From Bacteroidales bacterium (lineage in GTDB: Bacteria; Bacteroidota; Bacteroidia; Bacteroidales; UBA932): a stretch of DNA of 42,405 bases. The position numbers and the translations under genes are program-made. Below are positions 1 through 7,139 of the stretch, one piece after another. The DNA lies in assembly GCA_017561885.1 (NCBI GenBank), contig JAFZBF010000050.1, forward strand, positions 1-42,405, given 5' to 3'. The notes under the pieces are model-generated. The model saw only the letters and a program-made list of their open reading frames with translations. It did not search any database and was not told where the DNA came from. How positions within the stretch are numbered: position 1 is the stretch's first letter; the number at the start of each line of letters is the position of its first letter.

Positions 1-83
1 CCGGCTTTTTTGAAGCGGCAGTATTTCTTCTTTCTAACCTCGACTGTCGGGGGATTGAGATATCTGATATCGTCCTGTGCCAT
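1..83 (-). CDS. rpsR: 30S ribosomal protein S18, N-terminal part (cut by window edge)
   Basis: The minus strand from the ATG at 83 reads MAQDDIRYLNPPTVEVRKKK and continues with YCRFKKAG to the window edge. This is the S18 N-terminus, with its basic stretch and the Y-C-R-F-K element. S18 pairs with S6 on the platform of the small ribosomal subunit. The gene follows rpsF by 3 bp, the usual rpsF-rpsR order, and rplI would be expected next outside the window. Only 27 complete codons are visible, so integrity beyond them cannot be judged. Confidence 0.93.
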   Translation of the reverse strand, partial: MAQDDIRYLNPPTVEVRKKKYCRFKKA

Positions 84-86
84 TGT

Positions 87-455
87 TTATTCCTCCGTAT
101 TAGCTGGTTGTTCTGATGCGGCGTTGGCTTTCTTTGCGCGACGGCGCTCGGCGTATGCCACTGCGTGTTTGTCCATAGACACAGTCTGGAAGCGGATGAT
201 GCGCTCATCACGCCTGTACTGGGTCTCCAATGTGTCAACGAATTCAGGCTGTGCCTTGAACTCGATCAGGTGATAAAAACCTGTGGTCTTCTTCTGGATA
301 GGGTAAGCGAGCTTGCGCAGGCCCCAGTCCTCTTCATACACGATCTCACCGTTGTTGTCCTTGATGAGGTCAGTGTACTTAGCAACCGCTTCCTTCATCT
401 GGCTTTCAGACAAAACGGGAGTTGCGATGAAAACGGTTTCGTACTGGTTCAACAT
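87..455 (-). CDS. rpsF: 30S ribosomal protein S6
   Basis: Encodes 122 residues beginning [20 protein letters not shown], a typical S6 start, followed by the conserved core with [19 protein letters not shown] and [13 protein letters not shown]6 binds 16S rRNA as a heterodimer with S18, encoded 3 bp downstream. The open frame extends upstream to 644, but the ATG at 455 is preferred because S6 homology starts exactly there and the promoter lies at 510-540, inside the extended frame. The C-terminal tail ([21 protein letters not shown] region) is low-complexity and basic then acidic, as is common in this phylum. The mRNA leader of about 50 nt contains a hairpin (482-508). Confidence 0.95.
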   Translation of the reverse strand: MLNQYETVFIATPVLSESQMKEAVAKYTDLIKDNNGEIVYEEDWGLRKLAYPIQKKTTGFYHLIEFKAQPEFVDTLETQYRRDERIIRFQTVSMDKHAVAYAERRRAKKANAASEQPANTEE

Positions 456-481
456 TACTTTAAATATTAATTTGTTATAAA

Positions 482-508
482 AGCCCCTCCGGATTTTCCA
501 AAGGGGCT
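482..508 (-). promoter_or_regulatory. Hairpin in the rpsF mRNA leader, candidate S6:S18 autoregulatory element
   Basis: On the minus strand the bases 508 to 482 form a hairpin: AGCCCCT pairs perfectly with AGGGGCT, two possible G-U pairs continue the stem, then GGA pairs with TCC around an AAA loop. A CCG trinucleotide lies on the 3' side and the hairpin is followed by TTTTATAA. It starts almost at the predicted transcription start. S6:S18 complexes are known in several phyla to bind an rpsF-leader hairpin carrying a CCG on its 3' side. Position and CCG fit, but the assignment is inference. Confidence 0.45.
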
Positions 509-509
509 G

Positions 510-540
510 CAAAGATACTACAATAATCTTAATTACCAAA
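510..540 (-). promoter_or_regulatory. rpsF promoter (Bacteroidota type)
   Basis: On the minus strand TATCTTTG (517 to 510) matches the -7 consensus TAnnTTTG, and TTTGG (540 to 536) lies 18 bp upstream as the -33 element. The predicted start is near 505, giving a leader of about 50 nt. Confidence 0.65.
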
Positions 541-548
541 TAATTCGC

Positions 549-556
549 TAACTTTG
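549..556 (+). promoter_or_regulatory. -7 element for the solo LysR-HTH gene
   Basis: TAACTTTG matches TAnnTTTG and ends 8 bp before the ATG at 565, so the transcript would have almost no leader. No clear -33 element is visible. It sits beside the -33 of the divergent rpsF promoter. Confidence 0.5.
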
Positions 557-564
557 GACCTGTT

Positions 565-819
565 ATGACTGACAACCGCCTAAAAGCATTCTGCGAGGCA
601 GCCGAGTGCCTCAATTTCAGCAAGGCCGCAGCCTCGCTCGGCATCAGCCAGCCCGCCGTTTCGAATCATATAGCCAAGCTTGAGGAGGAACTGGGCTGCG
701 CCCTTTTCATCCGCTACGACAGATCCCTTATCCTCACGGAAAAAGGAGAGCAGCTGCTGAAGGTCGCCCGTTCCATCCTCGACAAGTACGCCGAAATCGA
801 CGCACTCAAGCTATCCTGA
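565..819 (+). CDS. Stand-alone LysR-type helix-turn-helix protein (84 aa)
   Basis: The whole protein is one winged-helix domain of the LysR N-terminal type: residues 1-60 carry [20 protein letters not shown] followed by [16 protein letters not shown], then the wing [19 protein letters not shown] and the start of the linker helix. Full LysR regulators are about 300 residues and have a periplasmic-binding-like effector domain, which is absent here. The stop at 817-819 is 1 bp from the stop of the convergent pepD, so no degraded effector domain remains. It probably binds DNA, possibly as a dimer through the linker helix, but it has no obvious ligand sensor. The target is unknown; the divergent rpsF promoter is the nearest candidate. 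Confidence 0.8.
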   Translation: MTDNRLKAFCEAAECLNFSKAAASLGISQPAVSNHIAKLEEELGCALFIRYDRSLILTEKGEQLLKVARSILDKYAEIDALKLS

Positions 820-820
820 G

Positions 821-2284
821 TTATTTCCTGGGAGCGTCCTTGAGGACAGCCACGATGAAATCCCAGAACTTGGCTACGCTCGACACGAGCACCCTCTCGT
901 CAGGAGAATGGGGCGAGCAGAGAGTAGGACCGCAGGATACCATATCCCAGCCGGGATACTTCGATCCGAGGATGCCGCATTCAAGACCGGCATGGATAGC
1001 CATCACTGCAGGTTCCTTGCCGTACAGTCTCTTGTAGACTTTCTTCATCTCGGCAAGGATCGCCGAGTCCATGTTCGGTTTCCAGCCTGAGTAGGCACCT
1101 GCGAATTCCACCTTGGCGCCGGCCAGTTCGAACACGTTGCGCATCTGCTCGGCCATATCCATCTTTGAGCTGTCAATGGAGCTGCGGATGAGACTGCTTA
1201 CATAGAACACACCGTTCCCGGTCTTGACGATGGCAAGGTTGCCGGAAGTCTCCACCATTCCGGGCATGTCCAGGCTCATCCTGGTCACCTCGTTGGTGCA
1301 GGCAGAAATGGCTTTCATCATCTTGAGGGCGACGTTGCCGGCGATGACTGTTTTAGCCTTGGTTTTCTTTGCGAAGATATCGACGGCGGGGTCGATCTTG
1401 CCCATCTCGTTCTTTACTTCTGCGAGAACGCGGGAAACAGCCACGTCCACTGCGACTGCTTCATCGGCGGGCACGGCCACTACGGCTACGCACTCGCGCG
1501 GGATGGCGTTGCGCAGGTTTCCGCCCTCTATGCTGGACAGCTTGCCCTTGTGGTCGCGGAGAAGAGGCAGAAGCACTCTGGCCATAATCTTGTTGGCATT
1601 GCCGCGGCCCTCGTTGATCTCCATGCCCGAGTGACCTCCGCGAAGGCCTTTCACCGTGACTTCATAAGCCACATATCCGGCCGGCATGGGCTCTTCCTTG
1701 TATTTGCGGGTGACAGTGACATCGACTCCGCCGGCGCAGCCTACATAAAGTTCGCCTTCTGTCTCGGAATCCATGTTGATAAGGATCTCTCCCTTGAGCA
1801 GACCGGGAGCAAGCTTGAATGCACCTGTCATTCCAGTCTCCTCGTCGACTGTGAAGAGGGCCTCTATGGGACCGTGTTCAAGGTCCTTCGCCTCCAGGAT
1901 AGCCATAGCCGTGGCCACGCCCATACCGTTGTCGGCGCCCAGGGTGGTGCCGGTGGCATACACCCACTGCTCTCCGTCCTTCTCTACGATGCGGGGAGTG
2001 ATCGGGTCCTTCTTGAAATCGTGCACTACATCGTTGTTCTTCTGGGGCACCATATCCATATGGCCTTGCAGGACGATGCCCTTGCGGTCTTCCATACCCT
2101 TGGTGGCGGGCTTGCGGATGATAATGTTGCCTATCGGGTCCTTGATTGTCTCCAGACCGAGGTCTTTTCCGAACTTTTCAAGGAATGCTGAAACCTTCTC
2201 TTCGTTTTTGGAAGGTCTGGGAATGCGGGTAAGAGCATAGAAGTTCTTCCACACTCTTTCGGGGTTGAGATGAGATATATCCAT
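821..2284 (-). CDS. pepD: Aminoacyl-histidine dipeptidase (M20 family)
   Basis: A 487-residue cytosolic metallopeptidase that cleaves dipeptides such as carnosine-type Xaa-His. The M20 metal-site signatures are visible: GHMDMV (H75, D77), TTLGADNGMG (D118), DEETGMTGA (E148/E149) and the C-terminal HAGLECGIL. The middle part (about 205-320) is the inserted lid/dimerisation domain carrying GGHSGMEI. Length is usual for bacterial PepD. It is the last gene of a minus-strand operon, starting 4 bp after the stop of the DUF4831 gene, with no promoter of its own seen. The POT transporter encoded divergently from the same intergenic region could feed it peptides, but that link is inference. Confidence 0.93.
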   Translation of the reverse strand: MDISHLNPERVWKNFYALTRIPRPSKNEEKVSAFLEKFGKDLGLETIKDPIGNIIIRKPATKGMEDRKGIVLQGHMDMVPQKNNDVVHDFKKDPITPRIVEKDGEQWVYATGTTLGADNGMGVATAMAILEAKDLEHGPIEALFTVDEETGMTGAFKLAPGLLKGEILINMDSETEGELYVGCAGGVDVTVTRKYKEEPMPAGYVAYEVTVKGLRGGHSGMEINEGRGNANKIMARVLLPLLRDHKGKLSSIEGGNLRNAIPRECVAVVAVPADEAVAVDVAVSRVLAEVKNEMGKIDPAVDIFAKKTKAKTVIAGNVALKMMKAISACTNEVTRMSLDMPGMVETSGNLAIVKTGNGVFYVSSLIRSSIDSSKMDMAEQMRNVFELAGAKVEFAGAYSGWKPNMDSAILAEMKKVYKRLYGKEPAVMAIHAGLECGILGSKYPGWDMVSCGPTLCSPHSPDERVLVSSVAKFWDFIVAVLKDAPRK

Positions 2285-2288
2285 ATGC

Positions 2289-3371
2289 TTATTTTAAAAC
2301 TGAATTCAACGGGAATGAGACAGTCTGGCCGAACTGGTAGACCGGGATCCTTGTCTGCAGCAGCATCTGGCTGCCGTCCATTATCCTGGCTGTCGCGATG
2401 ACGGGTACCCTGTAGTATACGGTTCCTCCTGTCGTCAGCCTGGATGCTGAAATGCCGGCGGTAGAGACGCTCGGAGCCTTGTCGAAGGACAACTCGAGCA
2501 CTATGGGCCGTCCTGCCACGTCATTTGCGGGCAGCAGGCCTTCGGTGTCCGAAATCCTGAAGGCTACATACATCTGATTGGAAGTGGAGGCCTTGGGAAC
2601 CACATCGAAATTCATAGTCTGGACAGATGTGGTGCTGGTGCCGTAGAAGAGGCTCATATACTCCTGCTCAAGCCTTGTAATCTCTGAGATTGCAGCCTGC
2701 ATCGCCTCTCCGCTGTATGTGGCGTCAGTGTCGCCGGTAATTATCTGCATACGGCTCTTGCGCAGGTCGAAGATGGTGTTGGCAGTCTCCTGGGCTTTCT
2801 TTTCAAGTGATTTCTCGACCACCTGGCTCTGTGACACTGCAACCCTCTGGAATCCTTCTGCGGTATTGACGGTCTTGTAGAGGGTGGTGGTGGCGCTGGT
2901 CAGGTTGCCCTCGACGTCCTTGCCTGCAAAGACGTCATTGTTGGCTATCGAAGGGAACCGCCACGACTCGGGCTTGCCGGTATAACTGTCAGAAGCGACG
3001 ATGAGGCCCTGGGAGCAGAGCTGGAGGAAATTGGCGGCCGCCGTGCCCTTGCCGGAAAGGTTCAGGGCTATCCTGGTGGAAGGATCAGCCTCAAGGTAGG
3101 GAGCGAGGTCGATCGACTTGAGGGTGTAGGTCACCGCATCCTCGGTACGGGCCTCGGAGCCCATATATTTCTGGGCGAACTGGGCGTAAGGGCCGGCCAC
3201 GAAGTTCTCTTTCTCGGCAGTGACGGTAAGCATAATCGAAGTGGAAGGCAGAGAATAGATCACTACTCCGGAGGGTTGCTCCTGCCCGGCTTCAAGCATC
3301 TGGGCATCCGCCATTTGGATGCCTGCAAAAAGGCAGAGCAATGCACAAAGGGTTTTTGTCAGTCGTTTCAT
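2289..3371 (-). CDS. DUF4831 family exported protein
   Basis: A 360-residue protein with a signal peptide (MKRLTKTLCALLCLFAGIQM, likely cleaved after ADA) and a body typical of the Bacteroidota DUF4831 family: GVVIYSLPSTSIMLTVTAEK near the N-terminus, a central helical segment with FDLRKSRMQIITGD, and a C-terminal half rich in beta strands ending in VYQFGQTVSFPLN. Function is unknown for the family. The ATG at 3371 was chosen because the signal peptide begins there; the frame stays open upstream into the acyltransferase gene, whose stop is 11 bp away. It sits between an acyltransferase for lipid A and pepD in one operon, which suggests an envelope role but does not prove it. Confidence 0.82.
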   Translation of the reverse strand: MKRLTKTLCALLCLFAGIQMADAQMLEAGQEQPSGVVIYSLPSTSIMLTVTAEKENFVAGPYAQFAQKYMGSEARTEDAVTYTLKSIDLAPYLEADPSTRIALNLSGKGTAAANFLQLCSQGLIVASDSYTGKPESWRFPSIANNDVFAGKDVEGNLTSATTTLYKTVNTAEGFQRVAVSQSQVVEKSLEKKAQETANTIFDLRKSRMQIITGDTDATYSGEAMQAAISEITRLEQEYMSLFYGTSTTSVQTMNFDVVPKASTSNQMYVAFRISDTEGLLPANDVAGRPIVLELSFDKAPSVSTAGISASRLTTGGTVYYRVPVIATARIMDGSQMLLQTRIPVYQFGQTVSFPLNSVLK

Positions 3372-3382
3372 ATCATTAAATG

Positions 3383-4291
3383 TCAATAGTTCCATAAATT
3401 TTTCCATCTGCGGTGGCTCCAGAGCCAGTTGACCCGGTCGGCCCTTATGTCGCGCTCCAGCTTTGACGAGTAAGCCTCCGTAATCTCTCCGGGCTGCGTC
3501 GAGCTGGGTTTCTCGCATATGGTCTCGCAGCTTATCACATATCTGCCGCGGGCAGCGCGGTTTATGCCGATGTATGCAACCGGCATGCCTGTCTTGCGGG
3601 CAATCGCCTCGGCTCCCGTCACCCATTCGGTCCTCAGGCCGAGGAATTCCGTCTCCACTCCGCCTCTTCCTTCCGGGCACTGGTCCGCGATGAAGAAATA
3701 CACCTTCCTTTCATCACGGTTCTCGAGCACGTAGCGCAGGAAGCTGCCCGACGGCACCAGGTTCTTCCGCTTGAAGCGGTGGAAACTGCGCAGACGCAGG
3801 AACAGCTCCTCGCTGAAGCGGTCCGACATAGGATGGTAGGCGCTGACCACATTGTCATAGCCGTAAGTAGCCTCGTCACTGTAGACCGGCAGGCCGGGAA
3901 GCAGCTCCCAGTTGCCGGAGTGGCCGAGCAGGACCACTACGCTGCCGTATTTCTCGAACAGCCCCTCCAGCACTTCTCCGTTCTCCACGCTGCAGACGCC
4001 TTTCTTCTTTATGTGCGCATAGCTGCGGGTCAGGCTCCACACAGTTTCGCAGATTATGTCAGCAACATGCTGGTAATAGTCCCTGGAAAGAACTTTCACC
4101 CCGTCGTCCCCAAGGTCCGGAAAAGCCTTGGACAGGTTGGTGCTGACCACCGACTGTCTGTACTTCAGGACCGGACCTAGCATCCAGGCCACGAACCCCG
4201 CCAGAACCTGGTGTACGCACAGTGGCAGCAGCGACAGCAGCACTATGGGCAAAAGCAGCAGATAAACCGCCAGGGCGCGTATAAACTTCAT
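3383..4291 (-). CDS. Lipid A biosynthesis lauroyl/myristoyl-type acyltransferase (LpxL/HtrB family)
   Basis: A 302-residue inner-membrane acyltransferase that adds secondary acyl chains to lipid A. An N-terminal membrane anchor (about 5-40) is followed by the LpxL/HtrB core: the catalytic HX4E motif is GHSGNWE with H124 and E129, and later blocks include FFIADQCPEGRGG and the IARKTGMPVAYIGINR strand. Length fits the family (about 290-310). Which acyl chain it transfers cannot be told from sequence. It is the first gene of the operon with the DUF4831 gene and pepD; the -7 element TAAATTTG ends 5 bp before its ATG, so the mRNA is probably leaderless. Confidence 0.9.
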   Translation of the reverse strand: MKFIRALAVYLLLLPIVLLSLLPLCVHQVLAGFVAWMLGPVLKYRQSVVSTNLSKAFPDLGDDGVKVLSRDYYQHVADIICETVWSLTRSYAHIKKKGVCSVENGEVLEGLFEKYGSVVVLLGHSGNWELLPGLPVYSDEATYGYDNVVSAYHPMSDRFSEELFLRLRSFHRFKRKNLVPSGSFLRYVLENRDERKVYFFIADQCPEGRGGVETEFLGLRTEWVTGAEAIARKTGMPVAYIGINRAARGRYVISCETICEKPSSTQPGEITEAYSSKLERDIRADRVNWLWSHRRWKNLWNY

Positions 4292-4296
4292 AGTTT

Positions 4297-4304
4297 CAAA
4301 TTTA
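4297..4304 (-). promoter_or_regulatory. -7 element of the acyltransferase operon
   Basis: Minus-strand TAAATTTG, an exact TAnnTTTG match, is 5 bp from the start codon at 4291. Together with the plus-strand element at 4317-4324 it forms an 8-bp inverted repeat with a 12-bp spacer. Confidence 0.6.
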
Positions 4305-4316
4305 ATTCAAAAATGC

Positions 4317-4324
4317 TAAATTTG
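4317..4324 (+). promoter_or_regulatory. -7 element of the POT transporter gene
   Basis: TAAATTTG matches the consensus. Transcription would begin near 4330, past the TTG at 4329, which supports translation starting at the ATG at 4356 with a leader of about 25 nt. Confidence 0.6.
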
Positions 4325-4355
4325 TTGTTTGAGTAAGCTAAAACTTAAATCTACT

Positions 4356-6050
4356 ATGTTCAAAGGACATCCTAAAGGCTTGTATGCATTGGCTCTTGCC
4401 AACACAGGCGAACGATTCGGTTATTACACGATGCTTGCCATCTTCATGCTGTTCCTCCAGGCGAAGTTCGGATGGGGCGGCTCGCTGGCCAGCACGACTT
4501 ATGCTATTTTTCTTGCAGCAGTCTATTTCTTCCCTGTCGTGGGCGGTATCCTGGCTGACAAGATCGGTTACGGCAAATGCGTGGTGACAGGTATCTGCGT
4601 CATGTTCCTCGGTTATGTGGCGCTTTCCATCCCTACTGCTGCGAACACCGTCGGAGTGGTGCTGATGCTCGGGGCCCTGCTCTGCATCGCAATCGGCACC
4701 GGCCTCTTCAAAGGCAACCTGCAGGTGCTGGTCGGCAACCTCTACGACGACCCGAAATATTCCGCAAAGCGTGATTCTGCGTTCAGCCTGTTCTATATGG
4801 CCATCAACATAGGCGCCATGTTCGCCCCTGCAGCCGCAACTGCCATCACCAACAAGTTCCTCTACAAGTCTGGACTGATCTACAAGGCCGACATCCCGGC
4901 TCTGGCCCACCAGTTCCTGAACGGCACCATCTCTCCCGAGAACACTGCCAAGCTCCAGGATCTCGCCGCCCTTATGCCAGGCAACGCATCTTCGATGCCT
5001 CTCGACCAGTTCAGTTCATACTACATCGAGCATCTGGCTTCTTCATACAACATGGGCTTCGCCATCGCCTGCGTATCGCTGATCGCATCCATGCTGATAT
5101 ATGTGTTCACCCGCAACTGGCACAAGCACGCCGACGTCAACGCCAAGCAGGCTGCAGCAAAAGGCAACGCCGAAGTCGTCGAGCTCACCGCAAAGCAGAC
5201 CAAGGACCGCATCGTGGCCCTCTGCCTCGTATTTGCTGTCGTCATCTTCTTCTGGATGGCGTTCCACCAGAACGGACAGTCCCTCACCTGGTTCGCCCGC
5301 GACTACACTCAGGACTACGCAAGCGGCTGGATAAGGATGGGATTCAACATATGGGTCCTCGCACTTATCGCAGCTTCAATATACACGCTGTTCGGAATCT
5401 TCCAGTCTGAGACCAGGAAGGGCAAGTTCTTCTGCGGAGTCTTTACGGCACTGCTCTGGATCGGCGCCTATATCATCTTCAAAGGCATTCCCAACCCCCT
5501 CGAGATCCAGCCCCAGCTCTTCCAGCAGTTCAACCCCTTCTATGTAGTGGCCCTCACACCGGTGTCAATGGCGATATTCAGCGCACTGGCATCGAAGAAG
5601 AGCGTGAAGCATCCGAAAGGAATGGAGCCTTCAGCTCCCAAGAAAATCGGTCTCGGCATGTTCGTGGCAGCCATAGGTTATCTGATCATGATTCTCGCGT
5701 CGAGGGGACAGGCCTCTCCTGCAGAACTGGGCGGCACGGTCTCTCCCGACCCTGTGGTTCCCGGATACCTCATCTCCACATATCTGGTGCTGACATTCGC
5801 CGAACTGCTGCTCAGCCCTATGGGTATCTCATTCGTGACCAAGGTGGCCCCGCCCAAGGTAAAGGGCCTGATGATGGGCCTCTGGTTCGCCGCCACTGCA
5901 ATCGGCAACTATCTGAGTTCAATACCGGGACTGTTGTGGGACAAGGTTCCGCTGTGGGCTAACTGGGGTATCCTGATGGCTCTCTGCGTAATAGCAGGTC
6001 TGATTATGTTCGCGATGCTGCGAAAGATCGAAGCTGCAACCGAATCCTGA
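4356..6050 (+). CDS. POT family proton-dependent oligopeptide transporter
   Basis: A 564-residue inner-membrane transporter of the major facilitator superfamily that imports di- and tripeptides with protons. About 12-14 hydrophobic helices are visible. The PTR2 signature FSLFYMAINIGAMFAP is present near residue 145, and the N-terminal helix carries ANTGERFGYY. The usual proton-coupling motif is ExxERF; here the first Glu is Asn, a variant I believe recurs in Bacteroidota members. A TTG at 4329 in frame was rejected because it lies at or before the predicted transcription start. An extended polar loop (about 190-225) follows helix 5. The DUF1573 gene starts 5 bp downstream and is probably co-transcribed. 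Confidence 0.92.
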   Translation: MFKGHPKGLYALALANTGERFGYYTMLAIFMLFLQAKFGWGGSLASTTYAIFLAAVYFFPVVGGILADKIGYGKCVVTGICVMFLGYVALSIPTAANTVGVVLMLGALLCIAIGTGLFKGNLQVLVGNLYDDPKYSAKRDSAFSLFYMAINIGAMFAPAAATAITNKFLYKSGLIYKADIPALAHQFLNGTISPENTAKLQDLAALMPGNASSMPLDQFSSYYIEHLASSYNMGFAIACVSLIASMLIYVFTRNWHKHADVNAKQAAAKGNAEVVELTAKQTKDRIVALCLVFAVVIFFWMAFHQNGQSLTWFARDYTQDYASGWIRMGFNIWVLALIAASIYTLFGIFQSETRKGKFFCGVFTALLWIGAYIIFKGIPNPLEIQPQLFQQFNPFYVVALTPVSMAIFSALASKKSVKHPKGMEPSAPKKIGLGMFVAAIGYLIMILASRGQASPAELGGTVSPDPVVPGYLISTYLVLTFAELLLSPMGISFVTKVAPPKVKGLMMGLWFAATAIGNYLSSIPGLLWDKVPLWANWGILMALCVIAGLIMFAMLRKIEAATES

Positions 6051-6055
6051 TTCCT

Positions 6056-7123
6056 ATGCGCATCCTGAGGCTTCTCTCCATTCTGTTGCCCGTCCTTCTG
6101 TTCCATTCTCCGGACGCCAGAGCGGATGGTGAGAGTCCTTTTGTGTTCCAGCAGACCACACTGGATTTCGGCAATATCAGGGAAACCGACGGTCCGGCGA
6201 GCGGCACCTTCTGGTTCCGCAACCGCTCGGATCGCCCTGTGCAGATCGATTTCGTGGCAACCAGCTGCGGGTGCACCACTGCAGATTACCCCACCAGGCC
6301 GGTACAGCCCGGGGAGGACTGCGAGATTGTGGTGAAGTTCAATCCCGCCAATATGTCCGGAAAGGTATACAGGGACGTGACTGTCGTCACAAAGACCAGT
6401 GAAGACCGTCTGGTGATCACGGCTGACGTGGAGCCTGCCCCGGTCGGTCCCGAACAGACATATCCCGGCATAGTCGGCGGCGGCATACGGTCCCGCGACC
6501 TCTCTTACCGTTTCGGCTATGCAGCCCAGGGACGGAGCCAGTCCCAGAGCATCACGCTCTATAACAGCAACGACAAGACTGTGCTCCTCAAGGCTGAGAG
6601 CAGCAACCCCCACCTGACCGTCAAGTGCCCGTATTCCCTCAAGCCCGGGGCGGCCGACGGAATGACTGTGACATACGACATTCCCGTCGGAGCTTCCAAC
6701 TACGGTATCTGCGATGATACTATAACTCTTTATGTGGACGGAGTGAAGACAGAACATCCTATCCGTCTCAACGCAATCATGGTCGACGACCTGGACCGCA
6801 GCGACAAGGATGCGCCCTCGATGAGGACCGACCCTTCCTACATGACTTTGAAGGACGTCCGCAAAGGGAAAACCGTCAAGAAGCAGTTCGTCATCTACAA
6901 CGACGGCCGCAAGGATCTCATAATAAGGCACGTCAAGACCTCCGGGGGCATCAGTTCGACTCTGAAAGCCGGAGACACCGTCAAACCTGGCAAAAGCATT
7001 ACGGTGGACGTCAGGCTGACCGCACCCAAGACAGCCACGACAACCCAGGAAAGCATATTCTTCATAACGAACGACCCTTTGCGGCCGCAGAAAGAGATAG
7101 TGATAAGAGCCAATACCAAATAA
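6056..7123 (+). CDS. Secreted protein with two DUF1573 (Ig-like) domains
   Basis: A 355-residue exported protein: signal peptide at residues 1-22 ending in ARA, then a first DUF1573 domain (about 30-125) with the hallmark FVFQQTTLDFGNIRETDGP and TSCGCTTADYP, a linker domain, and a second similar beta-sandwich (about 255-355) with DVRKGKTVKKQFVIYNDGRK. DUF1573 domains are ASPM/SPD-2/Hydin-like immunoglobulin folds common in Bacteroidota periplasmic and surface proteins, and their roles are mostly unknown. The second repeat lacks the CGC motif. The gene begins 5 bp after the transporter stop and ends 16 bp before the GH3 gene, so all three may form one transcript. Confidence 0.85.
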   Translation: MRILRLLSILLPVLLFHSPDARADGESPFVFQQTTLDFGNIRETDGPASGTFWFRNRSDRPVQIDFVATSCGCTTADYPTRPVQPGEDCEIVVKFNPANMSGKVYRDVTVVTKTSEDRLVITADVEPAPVGPEQTYPGIVGGGIRSRDLSYRFGYAAQGRSQSQSITLYNSNDKTVLLKAESSNPHLTVKCPYSLKPGAADGMTVTYDIPVGASNYGICDDTITLYVDGVKTEHPIRLNAIMVDDLDRSDKDAPSMRTDPSYMTLKDVRKGKTVKKQFVIYNDGRKDLIIRHVKTSGGISSTLKAGDTVKPGKSITVDVRLTAPKTATTTQESIFFITNDPLRPQKEIVIRANTK

Positions 7124-7139
7124 CCTCAAACTAACACAT

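Noticed and set aside
456..644. 63-codon N-terminal extension of rpsF
   Set aside because: S6 homology begins at the ATG at 455 and the predicted promoter lies within the extension.
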